A DNA stretch of 64,000 nucleotides from the NCBI RefSeq assembly GCF_030864005.1, contig NZ_CP132976.1:4464001-4528000 (forward strand), read 5' to 3'. The position numbers were made by a program, and so were the translations under genes. Below the pieces are notes generated by a model. The model did no database searches and was not told the DNA's origin. It saw nothing but the letters and a program-made list of their open reading frames with translations. The DNA is from Achromobacter seleniivolatilans. GTDB lineage: Bacteria; Pseudomonadota; Gammaproteobacteria; Burkholderiales; Burkholderiaceae_B. Positions 55,143 through 63,761 of this stretch are shown piece by piece. Within the stretch, counting starts at the first letter, position 1. Each line of letters opens with the position of its first letter.

Positions 55143-58100
55143 TCAATACCTCCAGGTCATATTGATCGAACCGGCATTTTCACGGTTTCCTTCGCCGAAT
55201 TGGCCGCTGTAGTTCAGACCAATCGATGCGTTCCGGGTGATCGCCATTTCCACGCCAAGCTCGGCCAGCGCAGCATTACGGGCAATCGGGGCGCCCGCCA
55301 CGCTGAAGGCTTGTCCGCCATCAAAGGACATCGTCGACTGCGGCAGCACATCGCCAAAAGCGTGCCGCCATCCCAACGTGGCCAGCACACGCGCTTCCGT
55401 GCGGCCAATCGTAAAGTCCGTCCGCGTGCGCAAGCCCAGCGTGCTGCTGGTTTGCTTATCGCTGCCGCTATGCCCGCGCAAGGCTGCGTATCCGCCAGAT
55501 TCCGAGAAACCCCGGGTGCGCGTGTCCGCCCACGACAGGCCAACGAAGGGCTCAATACCGACGCGCTCAGACAAGGGCACCAAGTAGCCAAGCTCAGAGA
55601 AAAGCTGCGTCGTGCTGGCGCCGTAGTCGGCGGTCAGCTTTTGCGCTCCACCGGAAACGCTCGCGTAGCGTTCGGTATTCATGTCGTGCCAGGTGTAGGA
55701 CGCGCCCACCATCAGATTCAGTTTGCCCGCTCCGATGTCGAACGTCTTGCCGCCATACAACGCTGCGCTATAGCTGGCGACATCGGCTTTGGACGAACGG
55801 TCGTCCACGCGGATATTGCCGTCGGTGAAGCCCACCGCTCCGCCCAGACGCCAGCCACCGCCAACGGCGTGGTCGACACCAGCGAAGACACCACCCGTCT
55901 GCTGGCGCACTTGTGCCGAGTTGGCGCCGCCTTTCCAGGTCTGCCAGTTGCCAATGACTTCGGCCCATGCGGGCTGCGCATTAGACGACGGCAGCGCCGC
56001 TGCGGACAAGGTGCCTCCGGCTTGCGCCGTCGGGGAACCCGCCCGCAACCCTGCGCCCAGGTTGGTGCGCAGATAAGACAGGGGCACGGTGCGTATCGTA
56101 TTGTTGAAACCCGTCAGACTAGACGTGGCGCTAGCGTGTGCTTCACCAGACAGGCTGTTGAAGACCGCGGTCGTTGCGCCCTCGGGCAGCGTCAGGATGT
56201 AGTTGTGCAACGCATTGCCTGCGGGCAGGCTCTCCAGGGCGCTAGCCACAGCGCGCTGGTTAGTGCTTTGCGCCACATCGGCAAACGTAATGGGGCGGGT
56301 CGCGCCATCGCTTCCCGTTACCTGCTTGCGGTTCAGTTGCAGCGTGACGTTCTGCGCGCCGTAACTCAACGCCGGGTTCAGATAGGCGTAGTTGGACGAC
56401 ACCGAGTCGAACTTGCCATTGATCGCGCCTGCGGTCAGGATGGTGTATTGACGCCCGCTGTCATAACCGGTGTCCGGCGCAATGCGCACGACGGAGCCAG
56501 CCAGATTGGCCGTGCCGCTCACGTCCACGCGGGTGCTGGTTTGCGATTGCCGATCCGCGGCAACCTGGTAGACCGAGCCTGGCAACAACGTCAGGTTGCC
56601 CGACACTCCCAGGGTTTCGTTGCGGTTGCCCGGCGCCAAGACGGCGCCACTTTGCAGCGTGGTCGGTCCAACCCGGCCCGCGCCTTGCAGCCATGCGCCG
56701 CTGGCGATGGCCAAGGTGCCACCCAACTGCCCGGTGGAAGCAATGTTCAACACGCCGGACTGCACCTGCGTGTGGCCGGTGTAGGCGCTGCCATCGCCCG
56801 CGACGGTAAGCGTACCTGCGCCCGTCTTGGTCAGACCTTGGCTGCCGGCAATGGCGCCAGTCAGGCCGAATGCCGTGCCTGCCGCAACATCGATGCCGCT
56901 GGATTGCGCCACCAAGATGCTGCGGGCGGTATCGAAACTGCCCGTGGCGGCCAACACGCCTCCGTCCAGAGTCACGCCGCCAGTTGCTGCGCCCAGATTC
57001 GTGTCCTTGGATACCGAGAGCGTGCCCGAACGGATATCCGTGCCGCCGGTATAGGTGTTGTCGCCCGCCAGCACCAGCGTGCCGTAGTCCGTCTTGGCCA
57101 GTTTGCTGTTGCCTGTCAGGCTGGAAGCGATGGTGCCGGTCATACCAGCGCTTGCGGCTGAACCCGTACCCACGCGAATGATGGTCTCGCCGCCCGCGCC
57201 TTGTAGCGCAATCGCGTCGCCTTGGACGCGGTAGCCGTCAGCCGCAAACTGCATGCCGGTCACGCCGATGGCACCCGCGGACGCGTCCACCGTGACCGTT
57301 CCGGCCGGCGCCTGGAATACGGCAAACGTCGGGTTCGGCTGGTAGACGCCACGCACCGTGCCGTCCGCGTTGGTCCAGTTGCTGCCAGCCGCGCTCCAGG
57401 TGCCGTTGCCGCCGTTCCAAAAGCCCAGTCCGGTAGCGGCTGTAGACACCAGGTTGACCTGACCCGGCACTACCGTCTGCACGGTCAAGGCGCCCGCGCT
57501 GACGCCTGCTGGCATTGCGCCAACCGTCAGTCCGCTGCCCGTCAACACGCCGCCATAGTCGAACAAACGGTAGACACCCGCGCCGAAGGCGCCTTGGTCG
57601 CTCACATTCAGTTTGCCGGCCAGCGCCAGATTGCCGCCCACATCAAAAAGAAGCTGGGAAGACGCCGCACCCAGCGCCACGTTCACTTGGCTCGCGCTAT
57701 CCAGCGTCAGATTGCCGCCGATCTTCAAGGTTTGCCCTTGCGTGCCTTGCAGCACGCCGCCGGTCAGGACGACATTTTGCGCAACGGTTCCCGAGCCATT
57801 CAGCGTGGCATTGGGGCCTACCGCGACCTGGCCTCCCAAGATGCCATTCACCGACAAGGCGCCGCCGTGCACATTGGTAGTGCCACTGAATCCGCTTGAA
57901 TCGCCGGAAAGAACCGTCGTGCCGGCAAGCACATCAATAACCCCTGCTTGCGCAACCAGCGAGTTGATACCCGCATCAAAAACATAGTTGTTGCTGGTAT
58001 GGTTGAACACCAGTTTGCCGGTGCCGTTGCCAAAACGAACCCCTAGCGCGGCTTGCACCAAGCCTGGTGCGACGGCAGCGTCGCCAGCCGCAGAGCCGAT

Positions 58101-59270
58101 GTTCAGCGTACCGGTCGAGCCGACCTGATCAGCGATACGTACACGATTGACGGTGCTTATCGTGGCGCCGTTGGACATAGTGGCCGTGCCGGCGCCTTGG
58201 TAACCAACAATAAAAGCCCCTGTGCTCATCAGGCGGGTGGCCGCGCCGTCAGCGGTGATAGCACCCCGGCTAGCCGACTCCAGCCCAGCGATGATCTGAT
58301 AGGCATCGACGCCGCCACCGGCGTTCACTTGCAGTTGCCCTTGCGATCCTGCCCGGGCGCCAACGTTAAAAGCATCAACCAGCGACGACAACATACTGCC
58401 CGCGCCGGAAATATTCACCGTACCCACGCTGCCGTTTTGCAGGCCTGCGTACGTGCGGCCTCCTGACGTGACTTTGCCGCCGTTGGTGATATTGAGCGTT
58501 GCCGTGCCACCGGAACCTACGGTGACGTTGCCGGTGGTCTGCAAGGAACTGCCTGCGCCAGTGATATCGGCAGTGCCCGTCGAATTTGCCGCGAAGCTCA
58601 TCAGCAAGCTCGCGCTGTTCACTTGCGCCTTATTGGAAACCGTCAGGAAACCCGTGCCAGCACTGCCGACAGTAAGCTGCCCCGATTGCCAGGAACTGTT
58701 TAAGCCGGTCACCGTCAGCGAACCTGTGGCATCAGCGCTGGCCCCTAGCGTGGTCGTGGTGGCCGTCACTCCTTTCCCGCCCAACTCCACGGTCATTGTC
58801 CCCGTACCAAACAGGCCGAGCGTGAAGGAGTCAGCCGTCCATTGCGAACCGACGCCGGTGATCTTCGCGCTACCCGACTCCAGCTCAGACGTACCGGGGA
58901 TGCTGCCGTTGTTGGAATTGCCAATGAGTGCAGCACCGCTGGTCAACTGGCCGCCATCTTTCACGGTAAGGCTGGGCCGCACGCCGCTACCGCCACCGCC
59001 CACAAACAGAATTCCCGCTTGAGCGGCGCCATTGGAAACGACGGGCATATTCGCCGACACGTCGGTAACGAAGGTATAGCCAGCTCCTGTGGGAACCGTA
59101 TTAGTCGACCAGTTTTGCTGATCCGCCCAATCCGCGCCTGACGCGCCCGTCCACGTTATGTTCTGGGCAACTGCCGAGCCCGACAACAAGCTCAGAGCGT
59201 AAGCCCCTGTCCACCCAGCGACCCGCAGGCCGAAAAGTGTCGATTGTGGTTTCCGTACAAAAATTGGCAT
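55143..59270 (-). CDS. Type Va autotransporter with beta-helix passenger
   Basis: This 1375-residue outer-membrane autotransporter has a signal peptide cut near AVA|Q (residue 35), a passenger of about 1060 residues and a C-terminal barrel (about 1100-1375) ending in Tyr (NMTWRY). Passenger residues ~110-400 hold imperfect ~45-residue repeats with the pattern TGxxxVTGxGSSW, like repeats shared by autotransporters and PEP-CTERM proteins. At ~715-830 there are two autotransporter-associated repeats (LVLAGDNTYTGGT, LTVAGDGSAYTGH). No protease triad or RGD is seen, so adhesion or surface display is likely. It is monocistronic with an AT-rich upstream region. Confidence 0.93.
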   Translation of the reverse strand: MPIFVRKPQSTLFGLRVAGWTGAYALSLLSGSAVAQNITWTGASGADWADQQNWSTNTVPTGAGYTFVTDVSANMPVVSNGAAQAGILFVGGGGSGVRPSLTVKDGGQLTSGAALIGNSNNGSIPGTSELESGSAKITGVGSQWTADSFTLGLFGTGTMTVELGGKGVTATTTTLGASADATGSLTVTGLNSSWQSGQLTVGSAGTGFLTVSNKAQVNSASLLMSFAANSTGTADITGAGSSLQTTGNVTVGSGGTATLNITNGGKVTSGGRTYAGLQNGSVGTVNISGAGSMLSSLVDAFNVGARAGSQGQLQVNAGGGVDAYQIIAGLESASRGAITADGAATRLMSTGAFIVGYQGAGTATMSNGATISTVNRVRIADQVGSTGTLNIGSAAGDAAVAPGLVQAALGVRFGNGTGKLVFNHTSNNYVFDAGINSLVAQAGVIDVLAGTTVLSGDSSGFSGTTNVHGGALSVNGILGGQVAVGPNATLNGSGTVAQNVVLTGGVLQGTQGQTLKIGGNLTLDSASQVNVALGAASSQLLFDVGGNLALAGKLNVSDQGAFGAGVYRLFDYGGVLTGSGLTVGAMPAGVSAGALTVQTVVPGQVNLVSTAATGLGFWNGGNGTWSAAGSNWTNADGTVRGVYQPNPTFAVFQAPAGTVTVDASAGAIGVTGMQFAADGYRVQGDAIALQGAGGETIIRVGTGSAASAGMTGTIASSLTGNSKLAKTDYGTLVLAGDNTYTGGTDIRSGTLSVSKDTNLGAATGGVTLDGGVLAATGSFDTARSILVAQSSGIDVAAGTAFGLTGAIAGSQGLTKTGAGTLTVAGDGSAYTGHTQVQSGVLNIASTGQLGGTLAIASGAWLQGAGRVGPTTLQSGAVLAPGNRNETLGVSGNLTLLPGSVYQVAADRQSQTSTRVDVSGTANLAGSVVRIAPDTGYDSGRQYTILTAGAINGKFDSVSSNYAYLNPALSYGAQNVTLQLNRKQVTGSDGATRPITFADVAQSTNQRAVASALESLPAGNALHNYILTLPEGATTAVFNSLSGEAHASATSSLTGFNNTIRTVPLSYLRTNLGAGLRAGSPTAQAGGTLSAAALPSSNAQPAWAEVIGNWQTWKGGANSAQVRQQTGGVFAGVDHAVGGGWRLGGAVGFTDGNIRVDDRSSKADVASYSAALYGGKTFDIGAGKLNLMVGASYTWHDMNTERYASVSGGAQKLTADYGASTTQLFSELGYLVPLSERVGIEPFVGLSWADTRTRGFSESGGYAALRGHSGSDKQTSSTLGLRTRTDFTIGRTEARVLATLGWRHAFGDVLPQSTMSFDGGQAFSVAGAPIARNAALAELGVEMAITRNASIGLNYSGQFGEGNRENAGSINMTWRY
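58080..58890 (-). repeat. Degenerate ~45-residue repeats in the passenger
   Basis: At least five related units occur: SAKITGVGSQW, SLTVTGLNSSW, TADITGAGSSL, TVNISGAGSML and AITADGAATRL, each preceded by a Gly/Thr-rich turn. Boundaries are approximate. DNA identity between units is low, so they look old rather than recently amplified. Confidence 0.6.
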
Positions 59271-59736
59271 TTTCGCTTTCCAACAATTTAGGAGAGCGAC
59301 GGTGTATTTATGCCGGTCTCACAGAGGGTTGCCACATGAAGATGGGCAAGGTCGTGGAGAAGAACGGCATCTTGCGGAGAAACTAAATAGGTAAAGCATC
59401 AATAAATCCGAACGCCTAGGGTTATTCCCAGCTCTCGAACGCCTCAAATCATTTAGATGTCGAAATAAATCAGTTATGTGTCTTATTTATTTATCTTCTT
59501 TACGCAAACCGTGACCAGCAACTCCGGATTCCATGCACCTTGCATTGCAATACATCCGATACATCTGGCGGCGTAAAGATGAGCTCCAACATTCGAGCAT
59601 TCTAAAAAACGGTCAAAGCCGGCCAAAATAAAGGCCAGCGCACAGCCGCTGGCCTCTTTCGGGTAATGGTGATCTTTATTGAAGGCGGAAAACCCGGACT
59701 ATGGGTCTTGATACTCAAAAACCGCTCACCGCTCCG
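59271..59736. other. AT-rich intergenic region
   Basis: This 466-bp gap is the most AT-rich part of the window (notably 59380-59520). It should hold the autotransporter promoter, but I could not pick one with confidence. A terminator for the opposite-side operon lies at 59623-59654. No gene is apparent. Confidence 0.5.
59623..59654 (-). terminator. Terminator of the ALDH-CMD-qor operon
   Basis: On the minus strand GGCCAGCG pairs with CGCTGGCC around a 6-nt loop, followed by TTTATTTT. It lies 83 bp past the quinone oxidoreductase stop. Confidence 0.85.
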
Positions 59737-60726
59737 TTATGCCGTCATCGTCAGAATAATTTTTCCTACGTTCTCGGACGATTCCATCCGCCGATGCGCG
59801 CCGGCCGCCTGTTCCAATGTAAAAACACTGTCAACCACAGGAGCCAGACCCGCTCCATGTGCGAAGCGATCCAACCAATGCTCGCGAAAGCGGCGCACCA
59901 TTGCGTGCTTATCGGCCTGCGGACGCGACTTCATTACAGTGCCGAAAATCTGCAGGTGCCGATACAGAATGTGCTCCAACGCAATGCTGACCTCGCCGCC
60001 GCCACCCAAGATGCCAACCTGCACCAGCCGTCCGCCGTGGGCCAAGGACGCAATATTGCGGGCGAAGTAGGGCGCGCCGATAAAGTCCACCACGACGTCC
60101 ACTCCACGTTGCGAGGTCTGTTCTGCCACAACCTGCGCAAAATCCTGCGTGCGGTAGTCGATGACGCAATCCGCGCCAAGCCGCCTGACTTGATCCAGCT
60201 TCGTGGCATCGGCCGTCGCGTAAACGGTGGCGCCCGTCGCCCTGGCGAGTTGAACCGCAGCAGAGCCCACGCCGCCGGCAGCCGCATGAATAAGCACGGA
60301 ATCACCGGCCCCCAGACGGCCCAAGTGCAACATGGCCTCGTGCGCTGTGACGAACACTTCGGGAATGGCTGCGGCATGGACGTAATCCAGAGCTTGTGGA
60401 ATAGGCATCGCCATCCGCCAATCCAGCCTGGCGATCTCCGCGTAAGCACCGCCGCCGACCACACCCATTACCCGGTCGCCAACCTTGTAGCCGCGCACGG
60501 CGCTACCTGCTTGCAGCACCTCCCCGGCAATCTCCAGGCCCATGATGGTTGAGTCGCCGAAATTTGGCCGGCCGTAACCTCCACGGCGATGAGTCAAGTC
60601 TGCACGATTCACTCCTGCCGCGTATACGCGGACCAGCAGATCGTCGGGCCTGACTTCCGGTTGGGGCACCTCGGCCACCTGAAGCACATCGGCCTCGCCA
60701 AACGTGTCGAAAATAATCGCTTTCAT
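59737..60726 (-). CDS. Zinc-free NAD(P)H quinone oxidoreductase (MDR family)
   Basis: This 329-residue protein belongs to the quinone oxidoreductase/PIG3 group of medium-chain reductases. It lacks the zinc-binding Cys/His loop of alcohol dehydrogenases. It shows AGVNRADLTHRRGGY, IMGLEIAGEV and the cofactor motif HAAAGGVGSAAVQLA. It reduces quinones or alpha,beta-unsaturated carbonyls. It overlaps the carboxymuconolactone-decarboxylase-like gene by 4 bp and is the last of three co-directional genes. Confidence 0.9.
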   Translation of the reverse strand: MKAIIFDTFGEADVLQVAEVPQPEVRPDDLLVRVYAAGVNRADLTHRRGGYGRPNFGDSTIMGLEIAGEVLQAGSAVRGYKVGDRVMGVVGGGAYAEIARLDWRMAMPIPQALDYVHAAAIPEVFVTAHEAMLHLGRLGAGDSVLIHAAAGGVGSAAVQLARATGATVYATADATKLDQVRRLGADCVIDYRTQDFAQVVAEQTSQRGVDVVVDFIGAPYFARNIASLAHGGRLVQVGILGGGGEVSIALEHILYRHLQIFGTVMKSRPQADKHAMVRRFREHWLDRFAHGAGLAPVVDSVFTLEQAAGAHRRMESSENVGKIILTMTA

Positions 60727-61076
60727 TGCTTGTCCTTGGTGCCGTTGCCGGTTGTTGCCGCAGCCAATGCCGCTTGCGCGATGGCCGATGCCGTAATTGC
60801 CGCAGGAAATCCCACGTAGAACGCAAGATGCGTGATGGCGGCGGCCAGTTCCTCACGCTTTACCCCGTTGCCGATGGCGCGCCGCAGATGCGCTGGCAAT
60901 TCATCGGCGTGGCCCGCTGCTATCAGCGCAGCCACGGTGATCAGGCTTCGGTCTCGCGGCGCCAGCGCAGGGTCGCCCCAGATGACGGGATAAAGCGTGT
61001 TGTCGACAAATGCTGAGAGCTCGGGAGTGAAGGCGCGTGCAGCCTCGCGCGGATGGCTGAAATCAATATTGGACAT
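60723..61076 (-). CDS. Carboxymuconolactone decarboxylase family protein
   Basis: This 117-residue protein belongs to the CMD/AhpD-like family. It has PRDRSLITVAALIAAGHADELPAHLRRAI and the helical VKREELAAAITHLAFYVGFPAA, as in gamma-carboxymuconolactone decarboxylase. The Cys-x2-Cys of AhpD is missing, so peroxidase activity is unlikely. It sits between an aldehyde dehydrogenase and a quinone oxidoreductase gene, 13 bp from the former. Confidence 0.88.
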   Translation of the reverse strand: MSNIDFSHPREAARAFTPELSAFVDNTLYPVIWGDPALAPRDRSLITVAALIAAGHADELPAHLRRAIGNGVKREELAAAITHLAFYVGFPAAITASAIAQAALAAATTGNGTKDKQ

Positions 61077-61089
61077 CGTGTTCTCCCTT

Positions 61090-62526
61090 TCAAGCCTGGC
61101 TGATGAATTTGTGCGTCAGGTAGTACTCGATACCCTCAACACCGCCTTCCGACCCGTGACCGCTTTCCTTCATACCTCCGAAGGGCAGCTCCGTTGCCAC
61201 GATTCGATACTGGTTGATGCCGATCATTCCGGCTTCCAAGCCGTCAGCCACGTCAATCGCCGTGCGTGCATTGGTGGTAAAGGCATAGGCCGACAGGCCA
61301 TAGGGCAATCGGTTGGCTTCCTGGAGACCGTCGGCAAGCTCATCGAATGGCATCACCACGGCAATCGGTCCGAAGGGTTCTTCGTGCATGATCCGGGCTT
61401 GCATCGGCACATTGGCCAACACCGTCGGTTCAAAGAAATAACCTTCGCCTTCGATGGGTTTTCCGCCCGCCAATACGGTGGCGCCGCAGTCCACGGCGTC
61501 GGCGACCAGCGCTTGCATCTTCTCTAATTGACGCGGGTTGGCCAGCGGCCCGACTTGAGTAGCCGGGTCAAGCCCATTGCCCACCTTCAATGCCTTGGCC
61601 GCCTTTACAAAGTGTTCAAGAAACGCGTCATAGACGCCACGTTGAACAAGAAAGCGTGTGGACGATATGCAGACCTGACCCGTGCCGCGATAGCGGTTGG
61701 CTGCGCCTTCGACTGCGGCGCGCTGAACATCAGCGTCGTTAAACACCAGCACTGGCCCATGCCCGCCCAGTTCCAGAGTGATGGGTTTGACGCCTTCGGC
61801 CGCACGCGCCGACAGCAGCCGGCCAATGGGCACCGACCCCGTGAACGTCACTTTGCGAATAATGGGGGAGGCGATCAAATGCCGGGAAACTTCATCCGGC
61901 ACACCGAACACCACCTGCAACACTCCCTTGGGCAAACCCGCATCATCCAGGGCGCGGGCCAGAGCGAGCGCGGTCGCCGGGCTTTCCTCGCCAGGTTTGA
62001 TGATGACGCTGCAACCGGCGGCCAGCGCCGCCGCAAGCTTGCGCGCTGGCGTAATCGCCGGGAAATTCCACGGTGTGAAAGCGGCCACCGGGCCGATGGG
62101 CTGACGCTTTACCAGCTGCTGTACACCGGGACGATTTGCCGGCACGACTCGTCCCTCTATGCGCCTCGCTTCTTCTGCAAACCACTCGAAGTACTCTGCG
62201 GCACGGGACACTTCATCGCGGCTTTCGGCCAAGGGCTTGCCCTCTTCAAGCGTCATCAAGGTGGCGATGTGCTCGGCGCGTTCGCGCATCAGGTCCGCTG
62301 CGCGTTTCAGAATCCGGGCCCGCTCGATGGGAAATGCAGCGCGCCAGACGTTGAAGGCCTGCTGTGTGGCTTGCAGCGCGCGATCCAGATCCGCGGCCGT
62401 CGCCAACGGCACCCGGCCCAATTCTTTGCGGGTGGCGGGATCGACCACGCTTGCCGTGCCGCGTTCGCTCGCGCCTATCCATTCACCGTTAATAAATAGA
62501 TAAAGCGGATCATAGTTGCCATTCAT
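61090..62526 (-). CDS. Aldehyde dehydrogenase, succinate-semialdehyde type
   Basis: This 478-residue enzyme has Asn154 (PWNF), Glu252 (LELGGHGP) and Cys286 (GQVCISST), so the catalytic set is complete. Length and the KPGEESP and GMKESGHGSEGG stretches fit the succinate-semialdehyde dehydrogenase group, but related aldehydes are possible. ATG at 62526 is preferred over an in-frame GTG 3 bp upstream. It leads a three-gene operon and is divergent from a LysR gene across a 280-bp spacer with a clear dyad. Confidence 0.9.
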   Translation of the reverse strand: MNGNYDPLYLFINGEWIGASERGTASVVDPATRKELGRVPLATAADLDRALQATQQAFNVWRAAFPIERARILKRAADLMRERAEHIATLMTLEEGKPLAESRDEVSRAAEYFEWFAEEARRIEGRVVPANRPGVQQLVKRQPIGPVAAFTPWNFPAITPARKLAAALAAGCSVIIKPGEESPATALALARALDDAGLPKGVLQVVFGVPDEVSRHLIASPIIRKVTFTGSVPIGRLLSARAAEGVKPITLELGGHGPVLVFNDADVQRAAVEGAANRYRGTGQVCISSTRFLVQRGVYDAFLEHFVKAAKALKVGNGLDPATQVGPLANPRQLEKMQALVADAVDCGATVLAGGKPIEGEGYFFEPTVLANVPMQARIMHEEPFGPIAVVMPFDELADGLQEANRLPYGLSAYAFTTNARTAIDVADGLEAGMIGINQYRIVATELPFGGMKESGHGSEGGVEGIEYYLTHKFISQA

Positions 62527-62656
62527 CACTGCACACTCCGACTAGGGTGACCGGCACATGCCGGGGTCAATTCTGCTTGGCGGAACTGCCGGCGACTGAC
62601 CATGGACCAAAGTCTAGGCGCGAGCCGCGCGGGGATTTAGCCCTATACGAAGGAAT

Positions 62657-62681
62657 GACTTTTCTTTCAGGAGGAAAAGTC
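62657..62681. promoter_or_regulatory. LysR-type operator, 8-bp dyad
   Basis: GACTTTTC and GAAAAGTC are separated by 9 bp, with T-N11-A spacing at the centre (T62663, A62675). It lies midway between the divergent aldehyde dehydrogenase operon and the LysR gene. Confidence 0.65.
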
Positions 62682-62806
62682 GTCTGATGCAGGGGTGTGC
62701 TGGACTGCGCCACAGGGCGGCCAGCCGCGCAGGAGATGGGATCTCCATAATCGGCATGCCCATGTAGCGGGCAAGCGCCGCAGAATGACCACCATGGACT
62801 CAGGCG

Positions 62807-63751
62807 ATGGACAAGCTATACAACATGTCAGTGTTTACGAAAGTCGTGGAAATGGGCAGCTTCACCGCCGTCGCCAACCACCTCAGCACCACGGTCGGCA
62901 ACATCTCCCGCGCGGTCACTGTGCTTGAAGAAGGGGTCAATGCCCGCCTGCTTCAGCGTTCCACGCGGCGCTTGGCCGTCACGGACGCCGGCCGCCGCTT
63001 CTATGAGCGTTGCGTCGCCATCCTGGGCGACGTCGAGCGCGCCGAAGCCGAAGCGGGCGACGCACTGATCGCACCCCGGGGCGTCTTGCGCGTCCATGCG
63101 GTGCCTGGTTTGGGGAGGCAGCTTGTCGCACGCGCAGCGATGGCGTACCGGCAAATCTATCCCGACGTATCAGTAGACCTGCTGCTCTCTCAACGCATGC
63201 CGAATCTGCTTGAAGAACAATTGGATGTCGGCATCGTGATTGCCCGCTCGCTGCCAGACTCAAATTACGTTACGCAGAAAATCGGTGTCAGCCACTGCAT
63301 TCTGGCGGCGTCCCCTGCCTATCTTGAACAACACTCCGCCCCACGCTCGCCCCAGGATCTTGCCCGCCACAGTTGCGTGTTACTCAGCACGGTGGACTAC
63401 GCCCCGGATGCGTGGCATCTGGAAGGACCCGAAGGCGCTTTCACCCACTGCCCAACAGGGGCTCATCTGGGCGTCAATGATATGGATGCCATGGCAACAG
63501 CGTTGCGAGATGGAGCAGGCCTGGGCCTGATCGCTGGATTCTCGGCCATCGAAGACTTGCGCAAGGGCACATTGGTGCGCGTGCTGCCCGGGTACTACAC
63601 CAACGCGCGCAACGTGTACGCGCTTTACCCCTCACGTCAATTCGTCGATGCGAAGACCAAACTATTCGTCGATGCGCTCAAACTGCACGTGGGCGACCAG
63701 CTCGCAAGCTATGCCGCCGAGCTGGGGATTGCTTGGGATGAAAAGGCCTGA
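62807..63751 (+). CDS. LysR-family regulator of the ALDH operon
   Basis: This 314-residue LysR protein has a helix-turn-helix at GSFTAVANHLSTTVGNISRAVTVLEEGVN and the wing RLLQRSTRRLAVTDAG of the CrgA-like group. It is divergent from the aldehyde dehydrogenase-CMD-quinone oxidoreductase operon, and the spacer holds an 8-bp dyad, so it probably controls that operon in response to an aldehyde or aromatic compound. Confidence 0.88.
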   Translation: MDKLYNMSVFTKVVEMGSFTAVANHLSTTVGNISRAVTVLEEGVNARLLQRSTRRLAVTDAGRRFYERCVAILGDVERAEAEAGDALIAPRGVLRVHAVPGLGRQLVARAAMAYRQIYPDVSVDLLLSQRMPNLLEEQLDVGIVIARSLPDSNYVTQKIGVSHCILAASPAYLEQHSAPRSPQDLARHSCVLLSTVDYAPDAWHLEGPEGAFTHCPTGAHLGVNDMDAMATALRDGAGLGLIAGFSAIEDLRKGTLVRVLPGYYTNARNVYALYPSRQFVDAKTKLFVDALKLHVGDQLASYAAELGIAWDEKA

Positions 63752-63761
63752 CCACACGGTG

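Noticed and set aside
55104..57161. 685-codon plus-strand frame opposite the autotransporter
   Set aside because: Arg/Gln/Ala-rich shadow of the repetitive passenger and barrel.
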